From Bacteroidota bacterium (GTDB lineage: Bacteria; Bacteroidota; Rhodothermia; Rhodothermales; Bin80), in assembly GCA_028875125.1 (NCBI GenBank), contig JAPPGC010000016.1, positions 1 to 64,000 of the forward strand: DNA of 64,000 nt, read 5' to 3'. Made by a program: the position numbers and the translations under genes. The notes below the pieces were generated by a model, which worked only from the letters and a program-made list of their open reading frames with translations, was not told the origin of the DNA and ran no database searches. Within the stretch, counting starts at the first letter, position 1. The number at the start of each line of letters is the position of its first letter. This document shows positions 8,979 through 17,439 of this stretch, piece by piece.

Positions 8979-9195
8979 GAGTGAAATTGTAAGGACAACA
9001 CTAGTTTAGAGCGGAAAATAACAAGAGTTGGGCGACTTAACAAATTCAAGTCTTGTGAGCTTATTTCGGTCGCTTGTTCAAGTCCTTTAGTCACAAACAC
9101 GTCAGCTAAATCGAGGACGACTCCCGAGTCGACCAAACTCAGAACAAGCATGTTGCACGACTGATTCTATGATAAAAAGTAATTATAAAAAGTGC

Positions 9196-9675
9196 TTACG
9201 CAATAGCTAGTGAATCCGGGATGTCATTTCGTTGTGTATCGGGATTGACAAGCGGACCAGTAAGGGGCAGATCGAAGCTTGTCAGAAAGGGGGCAATGGC
9301 AGAGAACCAGAATTCTTGTTGAAACTCGATCATTTCGTCATTGAAAGTGTGGTCTGTGCTACCGTGTTCCCCAACATCCAGGTAGAAGATGCGCGGCCAG
9401 TCGGGAAATCGAGTCTGTGCATCCCTGACCATAGAGAATGCCTGCTGCGCGGCCTCTACAAAGCTCATTTCCCCGGTTATGATCAGATAGATCGCCACCG
9501 TATTGTCGAAATTCATCCATACCCCAGGAGAGTCCGGTTTATTGTACTCTGGAATGAAAGGAAGTGAAGACTGAGAAGCGTCCATTTGGACCGTCAGCGG
9601 GATATTGGACTGATACAGAGTCAAGCGATGCAGGTTGCCGACATGCGAGTGGCATGAGCAAAATCTGCTGGTCAA
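9196..9675 (-). CDS. Hypothetical protein
   Basis: Up to 159 residues. The protein-like part begins at an internal ATG near 9585 (MDASQSSLPFIPEYNK), giving about 129 residues; the extra N-terminus is Cys/His-rich and doubtful. It contains GVWMNFDNTVAIYLIITGE and YLDVGEHGSTDHTFNDEMI and ends in DSLAIA. No family, signal peptide or membrane helix is recognised. The intervals on both sides are short and it is divergent from the lipoprotein gene at 9904. Confidence 0.5.
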   Translation of the reverse strand: MTSRFCSCHSHVGNLHRLTLYQSNIPLTVQMDASQSSLPFIPEYNKPDSPGVWMNFDNTVAIYLIITGEMSFVEAAQQAFSMVRDAQTRFPDWPRIFYLDVGEHGSTDHTFNDEMIEFQQEFWFSAIAPFLTSFDLPLTGPLVNPDTQRNDIPDSLAIA

Positions 9676-9903
9676 TTTGCCGTGCTATCGTCTATATCAA
9701 GCATGCACAATATGGGGAGATGTAATGTCGTTGTTTCGTGTGGCAACTGCCTCATTCGGCGAACAGTAATATCGTGCTTGTCAAATCGACTGTGGATGTA
9801 ATGGTATGTGGTGGCTTGCTTATTGATAAATGTACTATGCATGCGTATATTACGCGGTGTTCTAGTCTGTGAACGATCAACCAAACCATCCTTATTTGTC
9901 TCT

Positions 9904-10980
9904 ATGAAAATCTCCACACTACACACGACAATTGTTTCCGGGATGCTGGTTTGTCTGGTCGTTGGCTGCAACTCTAGACCTGCGGTAGATCAGATTCTGA
10001 CTCCAACTCATATGGAATTCGAAGATCTCTTTGTGCAAGAGAGCGAAATCCGGCTCGACAATTCGGTGCTGCTTGGTTTGAGATGGAATCTGGATGTGAA
10101 TTCTAAAGGTGAACTCCTGGTGCTTGATACCCAGAGTCAGGGCGTACACCTGTTTTCACCAGATGGAATATTGGCTTGGACGAAGGCAATCGGAGACTGC
10201 TATCCTGGGGCAGAATTCAATTTCAATGCGCAGGCCTCATTTCTGGACGATTCTCATGTTGCCGTATTGATTAACAGCGGAGCAATCGTTTTAGGCCAGA
10301 ATGGGGAGTGCGTCCAGACTGTCACTGATTCAGATTTGGCGACCAATACGTGGGCGCTATGTTCGCATCGGGATACCATATTTACCATGCCACGTGATAT
10401 CTGGGACAGCACTTTCATCCGAGCCTACAGTCCAGATTTTACACTCATTGACCAATTTCTACTCCCTACACCTAAATTCCAAAGACGGGCATCTGTAATG
10501 CTGACAAACTCGGGATCCGCTATGGCATGTTTTAATGACGACGTTTGGTGGGTGTATACCGAAAACTTTGATGCTACTCCTCGACTATCCCGTGCAGGAC
10601 TGACCCGATTTATGCCGGACTTTTTCGTGGAGCGGACTCAGGATTATCCAGATTTTGAAGTAGTTACTCCGTCCAATTTTCGGGAGATTACTGAAATGCT
10701 TGATAAGGCTGAAGCCGAGGCAACAGGCGTGGAGGGAATCTTCGCGCTTGATAGCGAAACACGTGTGATTGTTTATAACAACGGGACAATAGGTAGAGGA
10801 GCAGTCATTGCCAACCACAGTGATCGTTTTCCAGCTGTCAGTACACCGATTGAGAAGACTCCAAAGGCTGTAGGGAGCGGAGGACTGTATATCCTGGGTG
10901 ACCTGGAAGATGAGGCCATCGAAGAAGCCGTCAACCCTCCAATCGTCCGCTACCGATTCGTCCCGCCGTCAGGAGAGTAA
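9904..10980 (+). CDS. Lipoprotein, probable 6-bladed beta-propeller
   Basis: 358 residues from the ATG at 9904. The upstream frame to 9808 lacks a start signal, whereas this start puts a lipoprotein signal (MKISTLHTTIVSGMLVCLVVGC, Cys at residue 22) at the N-terminus. The body carries NHL/6-bladed-propeller-like blades: NSKGELLVLDTQSQGVHLFSPDG, then further repeats of similar size. Such Bacteroidota lipoproteins occur next to signalling or transport genes, but no partner is obvious here. Likely tethered to the outer membrane. The last 30 bp overlap an open minus-strand stretch that I do not accept as a gene. Confidence 0.65.
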   Translation: MKISTLHTTIVSGMLVCLVVGCNSRPAVDQILTPTHMEFEDLFVQESEIRLDNSVLLGLRWNLDVNSKGELLVLDTQSQGVHLFSPDGILAWTKAIGDCYPGAEFNFNAQASFLDDSHVAVLINSGAIVLGQNGECVQTVTDSDLATNTWALCSHRDTIFTMPRDIWDSTFIRAYSPDFTLIDQFLLPTPKFQRRASVMLTNSGSAMACFNDDVWWVYTENFDATPRLSRAGLTRFMPDFFVERTQDYPDFEVVTPSNFREITEMLDKAEAEATGVEGIFALDSETRVIVYNNGTIGRGAVIANHSDRFPAVSTPIEKTPKAVGSGGLYILGDLEDEAIEEAVNPPIVRYRFVPPSGE

Positions 10981-11229
10981 TACAGGGCCGGCGCATAAGA
11001 GGGTTGATTGAACGCTTCGGCGCCACAGAATTTGGCTAATCTACTCCAAGTAGGCTCGTCAATGATAAGCTGGCGAAGCCCTGCAATGGCACGCTGTTGC
11101 AAGCTGGCCTTGTAATCCTCGTTGCGGTTTTTTCACCAACAGACAGTTTCTACTTCTGGTGTGAAATAGGGCAGTGCGTCTTTGACGCGTCTAGTCAGTA
11201 AAAACTGTGCAACACACGGGCCAGTCGGC

Positions 11230-11820
11230 ATGAAAATCATCTTCTGGGGGATAATCCTGACAACTCTGGGCATCGGCTGTAATTCCCAAACAGAGTCCGA
11301 GCATGCAACAATTCTGAAGGAGCAGAACGGGCGTTACCCGGCAATGGAAGCCGAGGACTGGTATAAACTGGTCCATCAGTCGGTTTTTGGTGCCGGTCAT
11401 GCGATACAGAACGTCGAAACTGCTCATGATTGGCTAATCCGTGAATGGGAGGACCTTGACACGGTCAGCAATGAGCCTCTGGTAGAAATACTTGGACCGG
11501 ATTCTATGTATGCACGAATAAACTTGCGCCCGTACAAGTCTGCAGGTGGTAGATCTGACGAACTTTTCCAGGCTTTTCTGCAGACGGCGAACCAGGGGGC
11601 GGAACCTGGCGATGGGTTTGAACGATACTGGCAATCTCTGCGGGACGCTGCCAAGAAACGTACGATTACGGTCAGCTTGGATGCACTGGACTCGCTATAC
11701 AGCATCATGTCAGCGGAAGGGCTTCCCGCGATCCACCATTCGGAGCGATACTCGGGGCTGTATGATCCTGCTTACCGAGTAGTGAGTCGCGAACTGTTGC
11801 AAGAGATGCAGCACCTGTAG
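11230..11820 (+). CDS. Hypothetical lipoprotein
   Basis: 196 residues from the ATG at 11230, chosen because it creates a lipoprotein signal (MKIIFWGIILTTLGIGC, lipobox LGIGC). A longer frame to 11182 would bury it. The body contains WYKLVHQSVFGAGHAI and a C-terminal SAEGLPAIHHSERYSGLYDPAYRVV, with several His/Tyr/Asp residues. I do not recognise the family. It sits alone between another lipoprotein gene and the tRNA cluster. Confidence 0.6.
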   Translation: MKIIFWGIILTTLGIGCNSQTESEHATILKEQNGRYPAMEAEDWYKLVHQSVFGAGHAIQNVETAHDWLIREWEDLDTVSNEPLVEILGPDSMYARINLRPYKSAGGRSDELFQAFLQTANQGAEPGDGFERYWQSLRDAAKKRTITVSLDALDSLYSIMSAEGLPAIHHSERYSGLYDPAYRVVSRELLQEMQHL

Positions 11821-11864
11821 ACCACCGGTAGGTTCGCGGTCTATAAGGCCTCCGTTGGAAATGG

Positions 11865-11951
11865 TGGTGCCCGGGACTGGAATCGAACCAGCACGCCCGT
11901 AAGGGCACTGCCCCCTCAAGACAGCGCGTCTACCTATTCCGCCACCCGGGC
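11865..11951 (-). tRNA. tRNA-Leu(GAG)
   Basis: An 87-nt cloverleaf including an encoded CCA (11865-11867). The acceptor stem GCCCGGG (11951-11945) pairs with CCCGGGC (11875-11869). The anticodon arm CTGTC-TTGAGGG-GGCAG carries anticodon GAG. The long variable arm (TGCCCTTACGGGCGT) is that of a class II tRNA, and the T arm contains GGTTCGATTCC. It lies 7 nt downstream of the tRNA-Lys gene on the same strand and is probably co-transcribed with it. Confidence 0.95.
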
Positions 11952-11958
11952 CTGGAAG

Positions 11959-12375
11959 TGATCCCGCCAGGGCTCGAACCTGGGACCCTCTGATTAACCT
12001 ACCACACCGGCTTTCGCCGGCCTCCTGACGGCGTTGTGGTCTGGACCATCTCTTCACCCTTCCGTGTTACGGTGTCGGGTGGGCTGCGTATGGCCTCTGA
12101 GGGCTCTCTTGATTCCGCATACTGCGGAGTTGTGGAGTGATAGTTATTCAGTCATTGTCCCATGAGATTGTCACTTCCTCGAGGGAGGGACTGACTGTAT
12201 CAGGCCACAGATCAAGGTTGCCTGCTGATTACCCACATATCCAATGCATTTTTACGCGTGACAGCGTAGCAGTGGTTTTAGGGCGTCCCAGCATACAGCA
12301 GCCTCCACTCTAGCAGTTCCCTGCATGAGGCTCCATTATTAAAGTCAGATGCTCTTCCAACTGAGCTACGGGATC
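11959..12375 (-). tRNA. tRNA-Lys(UUU), split by an intron in the anticodon loop
   Basis: Exon 1 is 12375-12342 (34 nt: acceptor GATCCCG, D arm GCTCAGTTGGAAGAGC, then TCTGACTT). Exon 2 is 11997-11959 (39 nt: TTAATCAGA, GGGTC, T arm CCAGGTTCGAGCCCTGG, acceptor CGGGATC, discriminator A). Joined, they give a 73-nt tRNA with a perfect 7-bp acceptor stem and anticodon arm TCTGA-CTTTTAA-TCAGA, anticodon UUU. CCA is not encoded, unlike the neighbouring tRNA-Leu. The intron lies between positions 34 and 35. Exons and intron are seen directly; only the exact splice site is inferred, from the terminal intron G and the exon U. Confidence 0.9.
11998..12341 (-). ncRNA. Group I intron in tRNA-Lys anticodon loop
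   Basis: 344 nt, starting TAATAATGG and ending in G (11998), with exon U before the 5' splice site. Core elements visible: P1 exon GACUU with intron GAGCC (12333-12329, terminal U-G, one mismatch); P2 hairpin GCAG-GGAA-CTGC (12324-12313); P-like ATGCTGGGA (12294-12286) and Q-like GGTAATCAGCAGGCAACC (12233-12216), forming P4 as TGCTG/CAGCA; R-like GGGACAATGACTGAATAAC (12161-12143) and S-like GAAGAGATGGTCCAGACC (12055-12038), forming P7 as GACTG/TGGTC; P9 hairpin CCGGC-GAAA-GCCGG (12020-12007) with a GNRA tetraloop. The 3' part strongly resembles the Azoarcus tRNA-Ile intron, suggesting subgroup IC3. There is no homing endonuclease frame. Confidence 0.88.
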
Positions 12376-12423
12376 AATATGTACGAGAACTGGCGCCGGG
12401 CAATTACGGCTATCTCCCGGAGT

Positions 12424-12834
12424 TTAATGTTTTACTGGCTGCATGTTCCAGAGTGTCTTCATTGGATACCGCATCACCAATCGTCCCTTTAACTTTGAAG
12501 TATCAAAATTGATGAAGCCAAGTGCCATATATACTTCTGAGGGACAACAGCGCCAAAGCAGCTTGATCTCTCGGTCGCCTTGGCGATAGTCAGTGGTTGC
12601 AATCAATCCAACCAATTGATCTACCCCTGAACCCATGAATACATCTACTTCGGCCCCGTCAGAACTTGTGGTATTGCGGATAAATCCATAGTCCAAAGGG
12701 TAGATGATTTCTGGGTATTTGGGGTGTGCCGTACGTCGAGGACGATCCAATGTTACACCCTCAATGCGAATCAACTGCTCCCACAGATCCCAAGAAAAAC
12801 GCTTTTTTAGAATTGACAGGTATGCGTCCGTCAT
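12424..12834 (-). CDS. Inorganic pyrophosphatase-like protein
   Basis: 136 residues, shorter than standard soluble class I pyrophosphatases (about 170). Family-like parts: [10 protein letters not shown] (counterpart of the YPxNYGYI strand), [14 protein letters not shown] (counterpart of the DGDPxDVLV metal loop, with the middle Asp replaced by Ala) and [14 protein letters not shown]. The first and last Asp of the metal loop and the DxxxxD-K-like segment remain, so activity is possible but not assured. Its ATG overlaps the aspS stop (ATGA, 4 bp), so translation is coupled to aspartyl-tRNA synthetase, which releases pyrophosphate. Start by that overlap. Confidence 0.7.
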   Translation of the reverse strand: MTDAYLSILKKRFSWDLWEQLIRIEGVTLDRPRRTAHPKYPEIIYPLDYGFIRNTTSSDGAEVDVFMGSGVDQLVGLIATTDYRQGDREIKLLWRCCPSEVYMALGFINFDTSKLKGRLVMRYPMKTLWNMQPVKH

Positions 12835-14660
12835 TTGGCTTTAGGGACATACCGAACATGCAATTCATTCAGCCTCTCGGGGGCAACTGTGGTGGGCGTT
12901 CCAGACATGGGCTCCTGAGCGCTTTGTGTTTTCGGGAATGCGATTACTTCACGAAGTGAAGTTGATCCTGAAAGCAGCATAACAATGCGGTCCAGCCCCA
13001 TAGCAATCCCTCCGTGAGGAGGTGCGCCATAGCGCAATGCTTCCAGTAGAAACCCGAATCGCTCTTGGCTTTCTTCGGGGTCTATACCCAGAACATTAAA
13101 CATTTGCTCCTGAATGCTTCGATCGTGAATACGAATAGATCCGCCACCAATCTCCATACCGTTGAGCACGATGTCATACGCACGCGCTTGAACGTGACCT
13201 GGATCACTTGAAAGAAGCTGCAAATCCTCTGTTCGGGGTGAAGTAAACGGGTGGTGCATTGCCGAATAGCGCTTTTCCTGGGCATCCCATTCCAAAAGAG
13301 GGAAATTGGTGATCCACACGAACTGCCACGCGTCTTCTGCAATGCAGTCAAGCTCCTGCGCCATATGCAGGCGAAGGCTGCCCATCTGCTCCTGAACAGT
13401 AGGCCATTGACCACAAAGAATAAGCAGTAGATCTCCTGTTTGGGCTCCCGAAGCCTCAATGGCACTGCTCACGAACTCATCCGGGAGGACATGCGTCTTA
13501 ACAGAACAGTTTGGGCGAGATCCATCGGAAGGGATCCGTACATAAATCAGTCCGCCAGCCCCAATTTGTTTGCGAACGACAGTTTTATCCAGGCGGTCCA
13601 TATACCCGCGCCCTCGATCCCCCTGTCCGGGAGCAACGAGTCCCAACACAGATCCACCTGCGGAAAGTGCTTGATCAAACACACGGAATCCCGAATTATT
13701 GAAAACGGAACTGAGATCGCAGATTTCGAGATCAAAACGCAGATCAGGTTTGTCGGAGCCATACCGGCGCAGGGCATCCTCGTAAGACAATCTAGGGAAG
13801 GGGATAGGAAGGTCTACGTTGAGGATATCTTTCCAAAGCGCCACCAAGAGCCCTTCGGTTACAGAATAAACCATATCCTCTGTCGCGAAGGTCATTTCAA
13901 TATCAATCTGCGTGAACTCCGGTTGTCGGTCCGCCCGTAAATCTTCGTCTCTGAAGCATTTCACGATCTGCACGTACCGATCCAGACCTCCGACCATGAG
14001 GAGCTGCTTGTACGTCTGTGGGCTTTGAGGCAGCGCATAGAATGATCCGGGATGCACTCGACTCGGAACGAGATAATCGCGGGCTCCTTCTGGGGTGGAC
14101 TTCATGAGCGTCGGCGTTTCGACCTCGAGGAAGTTCTGTGCGTCAAAATAGCGGTGGATCGTCTGATAGGCTCGGTGTCTCAGCACAATTTTATTTTGCA
14201 GATCCGGTCTTCGAAGATCTAGGTAACGGTATTTAAGCCGTAGATCCTCGGATGCCAGTTTAATCTTTTGTGTATGTGCAGACACGGGGAAGGGCATAGG
14301 TTCTGATTCAGCAAGAATGATCAGACTCTCTACACGAACCTCAATCGTTCCAGTTGAGAGGTTTGGATTAATGGTCTCGCTTGACCTTGGTGCGACGATC
14401 CCGATTACTGACACGACATATTCACTTCGCAGACGATCAGCTAGATCGTGTGCAGCGACATTGTCCTGAGGGGAGAAAACAACCTGGGTTAAACCGTAGC
14501 GATCTCGAAGATCTACAAAGATCACCCCGCCCAGATCACGGCGTGTGTCCACCCAACCTTTGAGTACAACATTCTCTCCCAGATGTATATCGGATAGCTC
14601 TCCACAGGTATGCGTCCGGTGTGGATGCTCGGTCATTAAATCGCTTGAAGGGCCAGACAT
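12831..14660 (-). CDS. aspS: Aspartyl-tRNA synthetase
   Basis: 609 residues, the size of the bacterial type with the GAD insert. It attaches Asp to tRNA-Asp. An N-terminal OB anticodon-binding domain ([25 protein letters not shown]) is followed by class II motif 2 ([20 protein letters not shown]) and motif 3 ([27 protein letters not shown]). An alternative start 8 residues later (MTEHPHRTH, 14636) is possible, and neither start has a clear ribosome binding site. It is transcribed towards the pyrophosphatase-like gene and then the tRNA genes on the same strand, and is divergent from the POT transporter. Confidence 0.95.
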   Translation of the reverse strand: MSGPSSDLMTEHPHRTHTCGELSDIHLGENVVLKGWVDTRRDLGGVIFVDLRDRYGLTQVVFSPQDNVAAHDLADRLRSEYVVSVIGIVAPRSSETINPNLSTGTIEVRVESLIILAESEPMPFPVSAHTQKIKLASEDLRLKYRYLDLRRPDLQNKIVLRHRAYQTIHRYFDAQNFLEVETPTLMKSTPEGARDYLVPSRVHPGSFYALPQSPQTYKQLLMVGGLDRYVQIVKCFRDEDLRADRQPEFTQIDIEMTFATEDMVYSVTEGLLVALWKDILNVDLPIPFPRLSYEDALRRYGSDKPDLRFDLEICDLSSVFNNSGFRVFDQALSAGGSVLGLVAPGQGDRGRGYMDRLDKTVVRKQIGAGGLIYVRIPSDGSRPNCSVKTHVLPDEFVSSAIEASGAQTGDLLLILCGQWPTVQEQMGSLRLHMAQELDCIAEDAWQFVWITNFPLLEWDAQEKRYSAMHHPFTSPRTEDLQLLSSDPGHVQARAYDIVLNGMEIGGGSIRIHDRSIQEQMFNVLGIDPEESQERFGFLLEALRYGAPPHGGIAMGLDRIVMLLSGSTSLREVIAFPKTQSAQEPMSGTPTTVAPERLNELHVRYVPKAK

Positions 14661-14804
14661 ATTTTCTGGTTAGATTTGCATTAATTCCTGGAAACCCGTA
14701 AATATACCGGATCTGTCCGTGCAGACAGCGGTCTATGCGGAAAATCCTATAGATATTGGCCTGACCGCTTATCTTTATCCCGTCACCATAGAGATCGTTC
14801 AAAA

Positions 14805-16307
14805 ATGCCAGTCAGTACTGAATCCCCGCATACCGTGAAATGGTTTGGCCATCCACGGGGTCTTTCCACATTATTCTTTACAGAGCTCTGGGAGCGATTC
14901 AGCTACTACGGTATGCGCGCACTGTTAGTTCTATTTATGACGGCCGCCGCTACAGAAGGCAATCCCGGATTGGCCTTGGGTGAGGGCGAGGCGGGCGCGA
15001 TATATGGTCTATACACGTTCTTCGTGTATGTATTGGCATTGCCTGGCGGCTGGATCGCAGACAATATTTGGGGGCAGCGCAAAGCTGTCTTTGTCGGTGG
15101 TTGCATCATTGCGCTTGGTCACTTCACAATGGCCGGACCACTTGTGGGATTGCCGGACAGGCCCAGTTTCTTTCTTGGCCTCATGTTCATTGTGATAGGG
15201 ACTGGACTGCTCAAGCCCAATGTTAGCACGATGGTTGGTGATTTGTACCCTGAAGGAGGTGCGACAAGAGATGCAGGTTTTTCGATCTTCTACACGGGAA
15301 TCAATTTAGGTGCGTTTGCCGGGCCAATCCTTACCGGATGGCTGGGGGAAGGCTACAATTGGCATTATGGGTTTTCCTTGGCCGGGTTGGGGATGATCCT
15401 GGGCCTAATTCAGTACAGACTAGGTACAAAGTATCTGGGCGAAGCCGGTCTGTTAAAGCTGGACAGGTCAAAAGAACAACAGAAGAAAAAGGTGCAGATC
15501 ACCTACATTGTGTTGGCGGTTTCCTTTGTAGCTGCTGCTGTAGCGGGCACATTACTCCTGCAAACCCTGTCACTGCAGACGCTCGCTATCTGGCTTGGCT
15601 ACGCGGTAATTGTTATTGCTGTGCTTTTCTTTGCATACCTGCTGATTCTTACCAATCACACTAATCTGGAGAAGAGGCGGTTAGTTGTGATTTTTTGGTT
15701 GTTCATTCTCTCCGCAGTTTTCTGGTCGGGGTTTGAGCAGGCGGGATCATCACTCAATTTGTTTGCCCGTGACTCAACCAACAGGATGATAGGCGGCTGG
15801 GAGCTACCAGCAAGTTGGTTGCAGTCGGTGAATTCCACATTCATCATCATTCTCGCGCCGGTCTTTGGCTCTCTCTGGATCACATTGGCCAGATTGAAGC
15901 GAAACCCATCTATTCCTCTCAAATTTGCCATGGGACTCCTCGGGTTGGCCGCAGGCTTTTTTGTAATTGCATGGGGAGCTGCTAATACAGAGGATGGTTC
16001 ACTGGTTTCCCCCGCATGGCTTGTTGTGATGTACTTCCTCTTCACGGTAGGGGAGTTGAGTTTGAGCCCGGTTGGATTGTCTTCAATCACAAAGTTGGCG
16101 CCTACGGGTCGTGTAGGGCAGATGATGGGGGTATGGTTTATAGGTACAGCCTTGGGTAATCTTTTTGCGGGTCTCGTTGCAGGGCAGCTCGAGACGCTTG
16201 CGCCGTCGGCGCTCTTTGGTAGTGTGGCAATGATTATAGGTGTTTCTGGGGCAGTAGCACTGGCTGCGTTCCCATTGATTAAGCGCCTGATGGGAAAAGT
16301 TGAATAA
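14805..16307 (+). CDS. POT/PTR family proton-coupled peptide transporter
   Basis: 500 residues with about 12-14 membrane helices. It takes up di- or tripeptides with protons across the inner membrane (known for the family). The signature stretches are present: FFTELWERFSYYGMRALLV (helix 1 ExxERFxYY proton motif), GGWIADNIWGQRKAVFVGG (MFS loop) and FSIFYTGINLGAFAGPILTG (PTR2 signature). The closest model is DtpA/YdgR/GliP-type transporters. It is a single gene with its own upstream gap of about 145 bp from aspS. The small minus-strand remnant begins 20 bp beyond its end. Confidence 0.93.
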   Translation: MPVSTESPHTVKWFGHPRGLSTLFFTELWERFSYYGMRALLVLFMTAAATEGNPGLALGEGEAGAIYGLYTFFVYVLALPGGWIADNIWGQRKAVFVGGCIIALGHFTMAGPLVGLPDRPSFFLGLMFIVIGTGLLKPNVSTMVGDLYPEGGATRDAGFSIFYTGINLGAFAGPILTGWLGEGYNWHYGFSLAGLGMILGLIQYRLGTKYLGEAGLLKLDRSKEQQKKKVQITYIVLAVSFVAAAVAGTLLLQTLSLQTLAIWLGYAVIVIAVLFFAYLLILTNHTNLEKRRLVVIFWLFILSAVFWSGFEQAGSSLNLFARDSTNRMIGGWELPASWLQSVNSTFIIILAPVFGSLWITLARLKRNPSIPLKFAMGLLGLAAGFFVIAWGAANTEDGSLVSPAWLVVMYFLFTVGELSLSPVGLSSITKLAPTGRVGQMMGVWFIGTALGNLFAGLVAGQLETLAPSALFGSVAMIIGVSGAVALAAFPLIKRLMGKVE

Positions 16308-16326
16308 AAACTATCCTGACTAACTG

Positions 16327-16680
16327 CTACAGGTGCTGGTCAAGGGCTTGGGACACGACAGGCCAATCGTCCTGATTGTCAATCAGATTCCACGCATGCC
16401 GACCTAACTGATTGGCCTTCGCGTCCAGAGGATGATCATTGAAAATGTGATTGGTTATGCCATTTACTGCTTTCACACGGCATAGTACGCTCCGCGGCCA
16501 CGATGCGGGGCAATGCAGATCTACAGATGACGTCATGGCTATGTAATCTGCCGTTTCGTACGCGAATGCCCGGGCTGCGAAAAAGCGAGGCGCGAACCCT
16601 TTATCGAAGCTGGTGCAGACTCGGTAGGTTACACGAAGTTGGTAATGATCGTATTGTGGGTTGAACTACTGTTGACTCAT
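16327..16680 (-). pseudogene. Small unknown gene with amber stop at codon 5
   Basis: The frame starts ATG AGT CAA CAG (16680-16669), meets TAG at 16668-16666 and then stays open for 113 codons to 16327: FNPQYDHYQLRVTYRVC, FAPRFFAARAFAYETADYIA, ASWPRSVLCRVKAVNG, NDHPLDAKANQLGRHAWN and a tail ending ALDQHL. No start codon occurs between the TAG and an ATG at 16536, which would leave only 69 residues. The composition is protein-like throughout. I do not recognise the family. It is either a recently disabled gene, a sequencing error, or chance. No ribosome binding site is seen. Confidence 0.4.
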
Positions 16681-16950
16681 TACCGTCGGCAGTGTGTTGG
16701 ATGAATGAGAAGTGTGCTCCATGGGAATGGACAATTCTATGTGATGGATGGGTTATTTTCGGAACGAGTACGGAGTGCCTAATGTGCGTGTTGTGTATAC
16801 CAATTCAATTTTCGTTTTGAGAGGATATTCGGGCATTTTTTGCTTGGTGTATCCGACGATTAAGGGGGATTAGCTCTTATTACTAGGTATCGTAGGTTGC
16901 GTATTGGGGCTTGGTAGATGATTTCATGTGTCTCGAGAGGTTGACGACTC

Positions 16951-17439
16951 ATGAATATGAGATATGGGATCTTTGCGCTTATGTTTGCATTGTCTGTGCC
17001 CGCCGTGGGGCAGACGATTTGGACGATTGGAGAGACAGGACATGCTTCGTCTGTTAATTCCGTAGTATTTTCGCCGGATGGCACACAACTGGCTTCTGGA
17101 TCGTGGGACCGTAGTATCCGTCTGTGGGATGTGTCCACGGGGCAGGAAGTGCGGCGCTTTGAAGGGCATTCGGATTGGGTTTTTTCCGTGGTATTTTCGC
17201 CGAATGGTACACATCTGGCTTCTAGGTCGCATGACAATACTATCCGTCTGTGGGATGTGTCTACAGGGCAGGAGGTGCAGCGCTTTGTAGGGCATGGAAA
17301 ACCCGTTAGTTCCGTGGTATTTTCACCGGACGGTACGCAACTGGCTTCAGGGTCATATGACAATACAATCCGTCTTTGGGATTTGGCATCTGGGCGGGAA
17401 TTACGACGCTTTCGAGGGCATACAAATCCAGTTAGTTAA
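16951..17439 (+). pseudogene. WD40 propeller protein, 5' part (ends at in-frame TAA)
   Basis: 162 residues: a signal peptide (MNMRYGIFALMFALSVPAVGQ) followed by three complete WD40 repeats of 42 residues and the start of a fourth (HTNPVS). The stop TAA (17437-17439) replaces the serine codon expected in the repeat pattern V-x-S-V-V-F-S-P-D-G, and the next codon continues the same frame into the 3' part. The product would be a fragment of one propeller without the C-terminal sorting domain. Together the two parts form a gene of about 715 codons. A two-base change from TCC or one from TCA would create this stop. Confidence 0.75.

Noticed and set aside
8966-9151. 61-codon minus-strand frame overlapping the start of the degenerate GGDEF-like protein gene
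   Set aside because: No ribosome binding site and a leucine-rich, low-information sequence. It could be a leader peptide, but nothing supports it.
10950-11231. Minus-strand open stretch reading like protein (KDALPYFTPEVETVCW, stop TGA at 11135-11133, then NRNEDYKASLQQRAIAGLRQL and SRLAKFCGAEAFNQPSYAPALYY)
   Set aside because: It could be a decayed gene, but each open part is only about 60 codons or less, it contains a stop, it overlaps real genes at both ends, and I recognise no family. An opening of this length is possible by chance. A protein search of the two parts would settle it.
14661-14804. Bacteroidota-type promoter boxes (-33 TTG / -7 TAnnTTTG) in divergent regions
   Set aside because: Partial matches exist in several gaps but none is good enough to place with confidence by eye.
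17437-17439. Programmed stop-codon readthrough in the WD40 gene
   Set aside because: TAA is the least leaky stop and the following base context shows no special structure. Mutation or sequence error is simpler.
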